Part shown: piece by piece, positions 1 to 13,100 of the stretch
Numbering within the stretch: position 1 is the stretch's first letter
Layout of the letters: every line of letters begins with the position of its first letter
Assembly: GCA_030141605.1 (NCBI GenBank)
Contig: JAQGDQ010000097.1
Span: 175,001 to 239,000 of the forward strand
Reading direction: 5' to 3'
Source: Tubiluchus corallicola
Taxonomy: Eukaryota; Priapulida; Priapulimorpha; Priapulimorphida; Tubiluchidae
Length of the DNA stretch: 64,000 nt
Notes under the pieces: generated by a model
The model's database searches: none
Seen by the model: only the letters and a program-made list of their open reading frames with translations
What the model was told of the DNA's origin: nothing
Translations under genes and position numbers: made by a program

Positions 1-839
1 TGTCCAACAACATGACCCCTCGGAAACGAAGACTAGGCTTCAAATTGTCTTCATCAAACAGCAAACAGCATTTAGACTGGAAAACGAAAGTCGCAATAGT
101 AAAATAAAATGATTAATTTTACAAATTCCTTAATCTATGTTTTACAGTTATAAGAAATAATTAAATACACTATTAGTATAACATGTGATGTAAATTTTGG
201 ATACCGTGTAGACCAAAAAATTATATTTACTGAAATATCTTTCAATAAAAAGTTGAGTTTTTTTGAGTTGGATACAAAACGTTTCCTAAAATAGAGGGGA
301 AACTCTCCCAACTTCCTCTTTTGACCCAACATCTGAGAGTCGACCAATATTGCAGGCTATGGTTTTTGGATGAAGCAGAGCTAAATATTTACGAAGTTCT
401 GAATATGCACTGATTATTTAAGTATAATGTCAGTGCAGTTATCACAGTCTGTGCATCTTGAGTCTTTCATAACACTTAACTCAAGTTGCTACAGCAAACA
501 CTCTAAATGATTGGCAATTTTTTGCAAGTCACACACATTTATTTTGCCACGCAAGCATTCTACTGATCAAAGAATTTCATCTTTTACACACAAGTCAGTT
601 TAGTTTAAACATAATTTACTATTAGTTTGGAGCAAACAGTTTGAACAACATGATTTAGGATCCTCACCACAACAGACTTTATGCACTATTTACAAAAACA
701 TTTACAGTAAGAATAGACCGTAACTACACAAGCTGACAAGTTTTACTACAAGATTACATTAGACATTAGTAAAATATGACGATTAGAAAATATTAACGTA
801 CGAATATTTAAGACTGATGCATTTCATATCAGATAGAAA

Positions 840-1100
840 CTACTGGAAGCGCTTAGTACGTAATATAAAGTCATGTGTGCATTGGAATATTTTACAGTTA
901 GCAACATAGTTAAATTCATCTTTTCCGAATAACAACTTCAACAGATCATTAGTTCCTAAGACAGCTATATTAAGGTTTTCGGGCAGAAGTATTTCATTTA
1001 ATTTATCAAACATAACAACCCTAGTTTGTTGATACAATGGGCAGTGCAACAAAAAGTGTTCAACAGACTCAAATCGAAATCCACAGATACAATTCGGCAA
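840..1100 (-). mobile_element. LINE reverse-transcriptase C-terminal zinc-knuckle fragment
   Basis: An 86-residue minus-strand reading frame has the zf-RVT-like pattern C-x-C-G, then ESVEHFLLHCPLY and an Arg-rich tail, typical of the extreme C terminus of non-LTR retrotransposon polyproteins. No reverse-transcriptase core lies upstream on this strand, so it is a 5'-truncated insertion. It is not a host gene. Confidence 0.75.
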
Positions 1101-1407
1101 TATTGGATGACCGTTATTATCTTTACAGCCTTTAGAGAAAAGTTTGGAATTTTAGCTCTTTCAAGAATTGTTTGCAGTTGCTACCACTTGGTTATTTACT
1201 AAATCGCGAACAGACACAGGTGATTTTGAACGTTTTGCGGTTACAGCAAAAAAATTAATGATGAATTCACAACAACATTAAACTCAATGTCATTAAAAGA
1301 AGAATTGAACTGCAAAATGTGAAGTTCACTGTCATCTTTTATGCAGTGCAGACCATGCTGTTTGACGAAATCCTTGCCCAGTAATTCTGTTGCAAAGATA
1401 TGAAAAC

Positions 1408-1792
1408 TTAGAGGAGAAATTGGTGAATTCCCTGAAATTTTTGTAACTTATCAGGAATAGCTGTGTGTTTCTCACTAGTGACACGTCTTGATATAACCTT
1501 CCTCGGGTTTGCGAAAGTTTGTGGTTTCACAGAATCCGGAGAGTTAGGAAAAAGAGGAGGCACACATGGTCGGTCGTGGCTTTTAACTTTTTTTGGGCGC
1601 GTCACTGGGCCAATGCAAATAACATACCCTAATATGCTGTGTTATGGCCTCTTTTTGTATCGTGTTTGGTAGCATTGCTAGCCAAGTATCCAACTCTTTG
1701 TCTTCCACCGGAAACCAGTATACCATTATCTTGCAAAATACAATTTGGATATGAACTGCATGACAATGGCAACAAAAAACCAAAATCATCAC
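1408..1792 (-). pseudogene. THAP-like zinc-finger fragment, frameshifted
   Basis: On the minus strand a C-x2-C near the start, then YWFP, a DTWLAMLP block and RVCYLHWP (C-x2-H) resemble the C2CH layout of THAP DNA-binding domains found in P-element-like transposases and derived host proteins. Right after this block a run of seven A on the coding strand shifts the frame. The continuation (HDRPCVPPLFP) is in another frame and is a common follow-on to such domains. There is no complete gene around it. The THAP assignment is by pattern only. Confidence 0.45.
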
Positions 1793-2794
1793 GTCAGTTA
1801 CGAGTCTAGTCTTTCAGCAACTTTTATAGTAACTATTTTTTTGAATTAGATTTGCTACACAAGCTAAAATTAGTAGCAAAATATGTAAATTATGCATAAT
1901 TCGAACTAGATATTTCATTAGTAAAGTTTAAGTTAGGCTAAATCCTAAGCTGTACGATGTAGCATTTTCTCACTTTGCTTTTCAAAATTCCTAGCTGGTA
2001 AAAAGTAATCTACTGATAAATTGTATTATGATTCGCAGATCTTTTAACTTTTTCCTTAATTAGTATTATGATGTCAGTTGCAAGTGTAATTTATGTGCAA
2101 CTGCTAGGATTCAAGGCTGGCAGGCTGCCAACAGATTCTGCTAATTGATAATTGGGCCCTGCTAACTGACATCCAGTAATCAAATGCAAGCTCAGTAATT
2201 AAAAATGCATTTTACTCACAGATAGCGCGTGTTGTGAAATGACAATTTAAGCAAAGCTTACTACGTATATCGTATAGAATAATTACTCATGGACAGACAT
2301 GCACTATCAGTACTACAGTAATCCTAAACAACGTCAAAGAAAATCTAAGCAATAAGTTACCTTTTCTCTTACAAAATCGCAATTCAATTTGCAGTAGCAA
2401 ACACTAAACTTTCTAGGCATTCTTGTACTTACTATAATTTAGCAGTTTAGCATTATTCAGACATAAAATTTAGTAGAAAACACTTTCTTGTCGCCTGCTC
2501 AAAACATGCGGCACTTACATGACACCACCTCTAGTTCTTTTAGACAATGGTAAACCAGCCTACCCATTGTTTGATACAGATCGTCCCGCGTTTTTGCACT
2601 GTACATTCACTGTACATTCACTGTACGTTCGTCATCATCCAATGAATCGCACGTCCAGTGACATGATTCTGCTCACTTCTCTCTGGCAGGATTCCCTGCT
2701 CGCCGCAATGCCCCCAAGTGCATTTATTTCTAAGGATCAATGCTGAAGTGTTTAAGTCTTTCTGTGCAAAATCTAAATATGTTAACATTTGCCC
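1793..2794. other. intergenic, nothing recognised
   Basis: AT-rich. The only local structure is a triple 11-base tandem (CACTGTACATT) near 2598-2630. A 75-codon open frame at 2519-2746 shows no family features. Confidence 0.4.
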
Positions 2795-2965
2795 TCCTGC
2801 AGGTTTTTTTAGCTGGTTCTATGTCTTGTTGAAGAGCTATCTTCACTGGAATATCAATCGTTTAGTCTAAGCATATGCCCAATCCATCTTAAACGGCGTC
2901 TTTTTATTTTTCTTGTCCAAGGTTCTTCTTTTATTTTTTCATATAGATCTTTGTTTTAAATTATA
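2795..2965 (-). mobile_element. LINE C-terminal fragment
   Basis: Minus-strand translation gives RRRLRWIGHMLRLND, the conserved 'RLRWxGHxxR' block near the C terminus of several LINE reverse transcriptases. A stop codon follows. It is short and decayed. Confidence 0.6.
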
Positions 2966-3418
2966 CTGTACACTGTACATTAGTAATCCCTGATTCGTAG
3001 CGCACAATTTGGTAATTAATCAAATATTGTCATTAAAATCAACAATGTATTTTTTGCTGAATCAGTGGTGGTATGGCGCTGCAGTACCGTCTTACTAGGT
3101 GGAGTGAATATTTTAAATGCATGGAAAATTTTCGTTTCTTTTGGAAATACTTCCATAAAAGTTATCCAGCCATGAGTACAGAAAAAGACAAAAGACGTCT
3201 TCAACAAGAGGTAGCAGCCAGTTAATTTTCAACGGAATCTCTCAGTTATATTAATGATTAATAACGAAAAGATTTGGAACCTTGATGCTGTATTGTTTTA
3301 ACTGTTTAACTCTAGCATGCGTACGCTCTTTATTTTACATTTTAAGTTTTTCTCCTTGTGAAAATTTTCTAAAATTACACTTGTAAGAGCGCCAGCAACC
3401 CTAGGGTGGGCCCAGCGT

Positions 3419-4420
3419 CAGTGGCGCAGTAAGTACTTATGGCACCAGGGGCAAAAGACTTCTGGCGCCCCACCCTTTTAACATTTTGATCGTTTGCTTC
3501 GTGGGTGAAGCCACGTTTTTTTGCTTCCTGAGAGACTGAGCCCCACTTTCCTTTTTTCGACATGATGGGATAAAGTTGAACGAACTTTTTTCTAAGAATC
3601 ACCCTGAGTTTGATTTGCGGTACTACACTAGAATAACTCTTTTCTATTCACTGGCAGGCCCTATTTCAGGGGGGTAAGTGGGGATACTTCCCCGGGGCCT
3701 CACCCTCCAGGGGGCCTCGCGCCGAGGTAACATTTGCCGCACGCGTGCCGTTTGCCTTGTGCGGCTCGGTGCCGATGTTCAGCTGTTTTCAATTTTGGAA
3801 TTTCTAACACCGGCTTGTACGGAAGTGAGAGTACGGTATTACATATTGCAAAGATGTCGTTTTTGATTTGACTATTTGACAAGTATTAAGGACTGATCTT
3901 GAGAATAAAGCAATTTTTCTTTCAATTGTTCTTTCCTTTAACAACTGTATAACTCCATATTTTCTCTTCGAAAATGCTTCTCCGGCGTTCTAGCAGTTCA
4001 AAATTTTTTTGGGCACCAACCATTAACACGACACAGTCGTTAAAATTCAGCCCCAGCATTAAAACGTGGAAAGATTATAAAGGATACAAAACACTACAGG
4101 TTTTTACAGTATTACAATCGGCATTTTAGAGAATATTGCCACTGTTTCTCTAAAAATTATCGATCTGCTAAACCACACTTCACCCTCAACACCCCATTAA
4201 ATAACAACATTAGCTTTTTTTCTAGGCTGTACATAGTAAATAAATTAGCTACGATTAGCTCTGACTAAACAATTATGGTATAGTTTTAAAAATGTCAGAT
4301 AGTTGTTAAATGTCGGATCAGTAACTAAAAGTTAACAGTCATTAAACTCTAGAAGAATTTTGCGCCCTCCCACGCTCGCACCCGATTGCCCCTTGTCACC
4401 CTGCCTTGCTCTCGATATAT
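3419..4420. mobile_element. non-autonomous TIR element, copy A (hAT-like ends)
   Basis: This block is homologous to 12413-13262 along its length (shared stretches include the sequence around 3450-3650 against 12440-12620, and 4040-4400 against 12690-13020). It opens with CAGTGGCG, a start typical of hAT-type terminal repeats. It carries an extra piece of about 340 bp at about 3660-4000 that copy B lacks, with a G+C-rich stretch at 3665-3780. No transposase is encoded. Confidence 0.6.
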
Positions 4421-5884
4421 TTTTCATGAAGGTGATAAGAGACGGGAAAGAGATGGTTAGCACATTCCTTTAAGGCATTCTTTTAACAATTACAATTACA
4501 TACTTTGCCTAAACAGACTTTTACATTACGTGTAATGCCTAGGAAAAGTGCAGAAAAAACTATTTTGAGCACTTTGCCTGGTTTGTTTTGGTACTCCATA
4601 AAATGTTTGGGCATTCTGCAGAGTGCCCGGTTTCACACTTTGCCTGTAACATAATATAGGCCTACTACATGTAATTGTCATGGAAAAACAAATTCTTGTT
4701 AAAAGTTTCACTGGTTTACAACAGATGGCGCAACGATTCAACTCTTGGTCCTGATCCAATTTGCATTATGCGAAAAGTAGAAAACCTGAAGCCCAATTGT
4801 AGCACTATTGCTCTAATACTAATTAAATTATAATTACGGATTTTTCTTACTTTTTACTATGCATAGAGAGTATTATCATCCTCACTGCAAACCAGTGAAA
4901 TATAATCATGATTTTCAGCAAAGAACAGAAACAACACAAAACACTAAACAGAAATATTTTTTATTTTTGCATAGAATATACTAATTAAAAGTGCTAAAAA
5001 CAAAGAAAGACCAAGTATATATTTTCATAATATTTATAGTAAAATTTACACTTCAAGAATATCACATATCGGTACATATTTAAAGAAGAAAGGCCACACT
5101 GTAAAATTTTAAAAGTAAATCGGTTTTCATACAGACACACTAAATTTAAAAATATATAAATCGGTACATATGAATAATTATGATTTGGCGGCTCAAAAAA
5201 TATATAGTCCCTAAAATTGTGTACAAGCTAACCTATTGGCTTCCCCTTCATTAAAATCACTAAAAACAATCTGTTATGGGCAAATTACCCAATTACCCAT
5301 ATAATTCGTTTTTATTTTACCCGCATGAGGGAACCAAAAACTAAAGGGGGCAAGTGGGCAATTGCTGGCAGACTCAACTGGTTATTGCAGAGACTTACTT
5401 GTAATTGATGGATAATGCAATTTTTATATGAGAAAATTAATGTCATGTTTCATGAACCATAAACAGTGAGCGCTCTCTAGCCGAATGAAGTAAGTTTATT
5501 AATTAGATAGCAATTTTCTGTGTAATTTTTTTGTTTAAATATCTGTATTATTTGTTTAAATTACATTACTGCAAATTTTATGCATTCTTTTGTTTTTTCT
5601 CCTTTAGAAAATAAACACTGCAGAAACACCTTATGAAAGGAACTGTCGTGTTTTGCTGTGTTAACACAATCATTAATAGACAACAAGCCAGCAGATGAAC
5701 GTGTTTAGTATGTTTATGTTACATAGTTGCAATTCATCTATATTCACAAAAGTAATAGAATAAAATGTTTTCGTCCGCAGTTATTTTATTATAAAATTAT
5801 TAGCAGCCATGCCTTCACTGCTAACTATTACAGAACAAAACAGGATTAAAAAACAAAAAATTAAAAAACAATATGATGCGTTGG
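4421..5884. other. intergenic, nothing recognised
   Basis: AT-rich spacer. A short motif ATCGGTACATAT occurs twice (about 5068 and 5159). No exon-like segment was found. Confidence 0.4.
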
Positions 5885-7170
5885 ACTGGACTGTAATTGA
5901 CGTCAAACATATTGACGTCTATCGCTCCGCCTCCGCTGCAACGTAAGCACGCTCAGCAGCATCCGAGACAACAACTCACACAGGACAACAACTGTCTAAA
6001 CTAAACTAAACTAAACTACACTACACTACACTACACTACACTAAACTAAACTAAACTAAACTACACTACACTACACTACACTACACTACACTACACTACA
6101 CTACACTACACTACACTACACTACACTACACTACACTACACTAAACTAAACTAAACTACACTACACTACACTACACTACACTACACTACACTACACTACA
6201 CTACACTACACTACACTACACTACACTACACTACACTAAACTAAACTAAACTAAACTAAACTAAACTAAACTAAACTAAACTAAACTAAACTAAACTAAA
6301 CTAAACGAAACGAAACGAAACGAAACGAAACGAAACGAAACGAAACGAAACGAAACGAAACAACATGACAGTCACAACTAATGTCTAATCAGCAGATAAA
6401 CTAATTGTTCTTTTTTATAAACACAAATTTGCAGAGCAGCAGCTATTTTAATACGAAATTAACATTTCAAGTAGCCAAAAAATGACCTTTCAATTTAAGC
6501 AGAATGTAGAGACGAAGTTTCAAATCACTACAAAACACAGAGACGTAAATATAATAAGGAAACTAAGCCAGCTAGCCTTGTTTTACAATAAATGAGCAAC
6601 AAAAATATTAAGTCTTTCTTGCCTTTAAAGATACGAACATCAAGCCTGCGATGTATTTTTCCATATTAATTGATCATGTGCTTCTCGGTAAGATTTATTA
6701 CGTTTTTGTATTTTTCCGTTTACGGAAATAGAATAAAATTGACGACCTTATATTGAATGCCCGAGGCACACAAATCCCAATGGTATCTTTTAACCTTGAT
6801 TATAACCAAAAAATAGCGTAAAATTAGCTAATATTACATTGATGTATAATATAAGTTTTGACCACATTTGAATTAATTTTGACTGTGAAGATCTCATTGA
6901 GATTTATAAAAACTGGCCAGAAAAGAACACATTTTGTTTGTCCTTATTTAAAGTTAATCAAATAGTTGTTTTTATCGAACTTGCAAAGCCATAAACTAAA
7001 CTAAACTGCATATTTTCTTGATTGCAAAATGGTTTAATCAGCAACTCATAGGCGTTGTGTATTTCTTCATATAAACGAAACTAGACTATATATTTCCACC
7101 AATCCACTTGCAATTTCAATTGACAATAATAAAATATACAACCAGGCTAATATTTTTCCTGCTAACTAAT
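5885..7170. repeat. dispersed repeat, copy C
   Basis: Homologous to 62840-64000 over about 0.9 kb outside the microsatellite, including the blocks at 6420-6560 against 62990-63120 and 6790-6960 against 63330-63490, and the right end at 7080-7170 against 63900-64000. No coding potential is visible. The class is unknown. It carries a 366-bp CTAAA/CTACA/CGAAA array that copy D lacks. Confidence 0.7.
5996..6361. repeat. pentanucleotide array CTAAA/CTACA/CGAAA
   Basis: About 73 five-base units arranged in homogeneous blocks: CTAAA, CTACA, CTAAA, long CTACA, short CTAAA, long CTACA, CTAAA, then CGAAA. The block structure indicates repeated local duplication of variant units. Confidence 0.95.
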
Positions 7171-7596
7171 GAAAAGTTGAGCATTTTTCATATAACAGTG
7201 TTAGACGGAGCTGTAGCTAAATGTCCCGAACGTACCTGCTGCATGGGTTTGTGAAATAACTTGCACGCTGATTGGGCAGTCAACGAAAATAATTGATATT
7301 ATGTTAGACTTCAATTACTCTTGCATAATTCGGGTGGGCGAGCAAATCGAAAACTGTAGATCCAAGGGAAACTAAAACTTGGGCCAAGCGCACAAATTTT
7401 GAACAACGTAAAATTTAGGAATCAGAAAGACGATTTAAAATTGCATGCATTTTTAAGAGAAAGACACATTACTATATTTGTTTAACACACGAACTGCAAA
7501 TACGTAAATTTAAGAAAATTTCCTAAATATGTACAGGGAAAAGCATGTATGCTGGGTAATTATTTGCAAAAAAGTGCTAAAAAGCCCGGTTATGTG

Positions 7597-7627
7597 TATA
7601 AATCTAAACACGCACCATTATATAATA
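7597..7627 (+). promoter_or_regulatory. possible TATA boxes of M13 gene 1
   Basis: A TATAAA hexamer at 7597-7602 and TATATAATA at about 7619-7627 lie 110-145 bases before the start codon, at a plausible core-promoter distance. The background is AT-rich, so this is weak evidence. Confidence 0.25.
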
Positions 7628-7739
7628 CCATTCCTAAGCTGGAGTCCAATGTCTAAGGCTATATGAACTAATCACGTGAGTAGGGGGCGTAAATGTTGAT
7701 TATGACAATAGCAGTACCTTCGTATTTTATGAATTACTG

Positions 7740-10048
7740 ATGGCTGTAATCGCTGCTAAAATGGAAGGCAACTACAAAAAAATTTGCGGAGTGTCTCTCA
7801 CTAAAACGGGCTTTGTCTTATTCATTGCTTTTGTGATACTTTTATTTTGCACTTTCATCGTTACGTTATCAATGGGAATACGATTGAGCAATCTCAAATC
7901 CGCAAGTTCAGCGGCATTGAAAAACCAAGTCTGCGAGTCACAATCGTGCTTAGAAGTGGCTTCCTTCCTCAGTCAGTGCAGTGACAGATCAGCAGAGCCT
8001 TGCGACGACTTCTACGCGTACGCATGCGGATCGTTTGCGGCCAACTTTCCCGTGCCGGCCGTGTACCCGCAGTGGAGCGTAACGGATGGCCTGCTAGATC
8101 AGAACATGGAGCGGATAAGGATTATTCTGGAGTCGGATGTGAATTCAGACACGTGGATTACCGGTCAGAAAGCAAAGAAATTATTCCAGTCGTGCATGAG
8201 TGATTACGAATCAATGAAAGTTGGGGCGGATCCATTCATTGATGTGATCGATGATTTGGGAGGATGGAATGTACTAGGTAACTTTGAACCAGACAAATGG
8301 GAGTTTCAGTCAGCTTTAAACGATATCCACATTGACCATTGGGCAAACGCTTTTTTCTTGTTTAGAGTCAATCTAGATCCTTCTGATTGGGTGACAAAGC
8401 GAATTTATGTAAGAAATGTTTTTATAAATTAGTTTATCGATTTTCCAAGCCTATGTTATTGAAAATTGGATAGCTAGTTATTTTAATTTAGCAGGCCTAA
8501 ATTACGCAAAACGTGAAGTGGGTGATATTTTAAGTAGAAGGTTGTCTGTATATTTTGCGTGCAATTAGTGTCTACAGTTTACAAAATCAGTCTTGCATTA
8601 TCCTTGAAGACCTTTTAAGATCAGGCTGTAGAAAGTTTAACGAAATGCAAGAATTCGCTTAACGTAACTCTCAAAACCCAAAATGTAAAACTGATTTCAC
8701 CATTTTAATTACTAATAATCGACATAATTGTTATAAAAAATTGAGGCTGGCCAAGTTTACAAAGCTTAGAAACCCATGTTTCCATGCAAAGCGTGTAAAG
8801 ACTATGTTTAAGAAACTACATATATTAAATATATTACGCCATGATCTCACTACCAGTTTCATCTTTTGTGTACAACAGGCAAAGTAGCGTCTTCTACTGA
8901 ATATCGACCAGTATTCTTGTTTGGTTGTGTTGCTGTGTATTGCAAAGTTTCTGGAGCAGTCGGGACTGAGTTTGCTGACAAGCAAAATTTTTCACTTTTT
9001 ACTCTGTATTAGTACTTATGGTGTGCACTCCGGAAAAGGTGCCAAAATGTTGATCCGTACAGAATCGGCTTTTTATTTAGTTACTGCATAATCTATATAA
9101 TTTAAAACAAAGGCACATGAACAGTACAAACAGTAGAGTGTATATACAATTATAAGAAAAAAATGAAAGGCATGCCGATTACGAGCCCACAGAGCAATAA
9201 GATTATTTGCATTAGGGTTTACAATGTAAGTCTACAATTGCTGCATTTCATGCCTTTTGAAACTTGAGACCTGTGTGGTCTCCTATTGGTTAATGTGAAA
9301 GCAATTTAGAGGAATGATGAACAAATAAATTTTAAAATTAAGTGAGCAAGAATCTGCAAACGTCTGTTTGAAGAGTGTTACAAAACTTGTAAATGCTCGT
9401 GAACTCTACAATCATGAATTAAAGTTAATGAAAGTAAAACAGAGGAGAGTTTGCTTGAAAGTAATAATGATGTATAAATGTTTAAATAATGCTGCCTTAT
9501 TATATCTGAGTCAGAACTTTTGATTTATTACAAGTTTTGGTTCATAACCGTGTTACAAGGTCACAATTATTGTCATCTGTTAAGCTATATGTAAATGTTG
9601 TTAAGCTTGATTGAGCATGGCAAGCGGACATTTTATTAGTCAGGAGCTATGCCTTGGACAACTCTACTAAATTATATGAAAGACGCACCATGTTTACATA
9701 CTTTCAAAAAACTTGCTAAAACTTATTTTCCGTGCATTGAATAGCTTAATATCAGACATAAATTACCGTTATATATCTCGTTACTTTCATTTATTAACTT
9801 ATTTTTACGTTTTTTAATGCTAGTAATGACTTGACAGTCATTTTATTCTGTTAGAGAATCATAAAGGCAGCTATTGTAATAAAATTGCACTAATGAAATG
9901 TATATATCGGTAAATTACCTAGGGCCTCCTTGGAAAGTAGTGCTAAACACTGAAGGAGCTGCCCTCATAAAAGATTACTATAAATAAATAAATAAATAAA
10001 CAAACAAATAAATGAATAAATGAATAAATGAATAAATGAATAAATGAA

Positions 10049-10139
<91 letters not shown>

Positions 10140-13100
10140 AATCAACTACAAAGATATGGCGTCACATGTCATTGCCATATTTAAGATAGTTTTACTGCTT
10201 TTTCTGTCATTACAGTTGTCAAGCGCTGGTTTCAATATGTACAATTATCAAAACTATGTGGGACAGGACGAATACAGTGTACGAGTAAGTGAGATGGCAT
10301 TTTTTATAAATATTGTTTAACTAAATCAATTTTGTTTCATGAACATCAGAATATACGAGATGTCTCACGAAAAGTGAGTCAAATTGGTTAAAAAGCTTTT
10401 ACTGCAATATTCATAGTTGATGCGTCATTTTAATTCCGCACTTATATGTTGAAATAGGTCAATAGTTTGCAAAGTACTTAACGTAAGTTGATTTAATTAT
10501 TAATTAAGGTAAGTTTTTTTATTAATTATTTAGTTTTGTTTCTTTTATTTGTATAGGAGGTATTTTGAACTAAACTCAAACGGTGCATTGTTTTGTAGTT
10601 TTAACCACACATGTATTTTGAGCAGAAAGCCCGGAAAACAGATAATTGTTATGCAGTCAACGTTTAAAATGACCCAGAATTCCTTCCTGCCACAAATTAA
10701 ATACGGCCAGAAATGATAATATCTTGCTACTTCTCTTTTCAGCGGAGGACTGCTTACATAAATTACATAGAGAGATCAATGAAACTATTTATGAGAGATG
10801 CTGGCGTGCCATCTAGCGATGAAAAACTGAAAGATTTCAGCGACTGGATAATATTAGCTGAAAGCCAACTTGCTAACGTAAAACACAATTTTTAAATATA
10901 ACGTGCTATGATTTAGTGTTTACTGGTTAATTTAACCGGGGCAGTTTTGTTTATTAACTCGTGTAGATTTGCAAAGACTTAAAATTACTCGTTTTTCGAG
11001 ATAGATTTGTAGAATAGAATAGAATAAAACTGTATTTTGCACACATTCGTAATAACCAATATACAAACTGTATATGATTAACTACTTACTTGGCAAGTTT
11101 TTGTCGGAACTATCTACTAATAATTCTACATTGAGTAATAATGAGTAGGAAATGGAACGGATATTAAATATACCGAACTCTTTTAGTACTCGCTGATTGG
11201 AGGACAGGCAAAAATGATGACGCTATCTGAGCTCACTATATCAGCGACCTACGTAAGTGAATTACGATTATTATATTTAACAGAAATAATTAAAATAGAC
11301 AGGACATCCAGTGAAAACATGACCTTTTATTTATGCATAATCTTTTTATTCGAGTTTGCAATTATATAGGATCAGGATTTTAGTGGCTTCAGTCGCGATT
11401 TAGTTTTTCCAACAATTGAGATAATTATGCCGGTGACAGACTTAAAGACGCAAAAGAAATCTATTAATTTCATTATTGCTACTAATTTATCGATAGCTGT
11501 GTAAAATGTGTCACTACTTAAAATTATATTTTTAGACGTCTTAAATTTGTTGCGCCAGTTGGGTGGCGGAGTGGTTTAGATTTCGGACTGCTAAAGTGTC
11601 AGTTGCTAAATAGCCGTTAGCGCTAAAGTTGTATGTTAAATGAGCGACGATAAACAAGTCTTGTCTTTTGTCTTTTTGTTTTATGTTTGTGTCAGTTTGT
11701 CTGCCATCATGTCAAACCTGTGTTTATTTGTTTCACGACACAAAACTAGAGTGTAAACTTGGGGTTTTGCAATTTGATACCTGTCCTTTCCACAAGAAGC
11801 ATGTTGATTTGAAGAGTAATAACTCTATATCAAGGACTTTTTATCTTTGTAAAACTCACTCCTAGTTGCCAGCATGCCAAACGTATAAACGAGTACCTGC
11901 TGGAGCACATACAAGAAAATTAAGAACAACACAATACAATGGACAGATTTTGTGAGCTACACCCCATCCTAAAATGTTGGATTCAGTTCCAATATAGATA
12001 GAGAATGGCGAATTGTGACGTTTGATGATATGTAACAGATTGTGCTATCTATGATCTTTGCTATGTAACCAAGCCTTGTAAATTTATCCTAGATATCAAA
12101 GTAACTGATTTTTATATAAGTTTTTGGATACCCAAGTTGTGACCTTTTTCACCTCGTGTAATGCAAGAACTAAAAACAAGGCTGCCTATTCACCGTAAAA
12201 TGCAAGGTTTATAGGGAACAATGTACGATTTTTTATAATAAGAACATTATCTTCATAAGGTAGATTGTGTATGTAGCCACATAACTACCAAGCACAATTT
12301 AGAATAAAAAGTGTCAAAAAAGTTACGGCAGTTTTTGAATGTAAAAATTGGCCCTATTCAGCCCGTTTTACGGTAATGTTACTTTTAGTTAGAGATTGCT
12401 GGATCATTTAGCCAGCGGCGTAGCAAGGGCAAAAAACTTTTGACGCTCTACCCTTTTAATGTTTTGATCATTTGTTTCGTGGGAGAACCCACAAATTGTG
12501 CGCGCTTTTTTATCTCTGAGCCCAGCTTTCCTTTTTGGACATGATGGCATGAAATTAACAAATTTTCTCTAAAAATCACCCTGACTTTGATTTGTGGTAC
12601 TGCACCAGAGTAACTCTTTTCTACGTTAGTTTTCTTTTAGTTTGCGAGTAACACGACAGTGCTTAGACATTCGGCTCCAGCATTAAAATATGCAGCGGTT
12701 ATGAAAGATGCAGAACACTACAAGTTTTCACAATAATACAATCGGCATATTTTAAAACTCCAAAATTTAGAGGAATGTCACTTTTTCTTGCAAAATTTTT
12801 GTCTGCAAAGCCACAAAATACACACGTCACTAAGAAACCGTTAAGTAAGAACATTAGCCTTTTTTCTAGCTGTATGTAGTAATTAATTAAGTCAGCTACG
12901 ATGATCTCTGAAGTACATAATTTTGTTGCAGTTTGAGAGCTTTTGTTAATTGTTTTGTTAATGTCGAATCTGTAATTAATAATTAACAGTCATGGACCTC
13001 TAGAGAAATTTACACCCTCTCATCCTTGTGCGGGGGGGGGCGATAGAATAGAATAGAATAGAATAGAATAGAATAGAATAGAATAGAATAGGATAGAATA

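Noticed and set aside
2519-2746. 75-codon plus-strand frame
   Set aside because: No domain, no splice or promoter support, and an internal short tandem repeat. Likely chance.
5996-6361. Regular short repeats as a CRISPR array
   Set aside because: Units are contiguous five-base repeats without spacers, and the genome is eukaryotic.
8409-8432. Extension of M13 gene 1 exon 1 to the stop at 8430
   Set aside because: A canonical GTAAGA donor at 8409 and the matching border in the paralogue show that the coding sequence leaves here.
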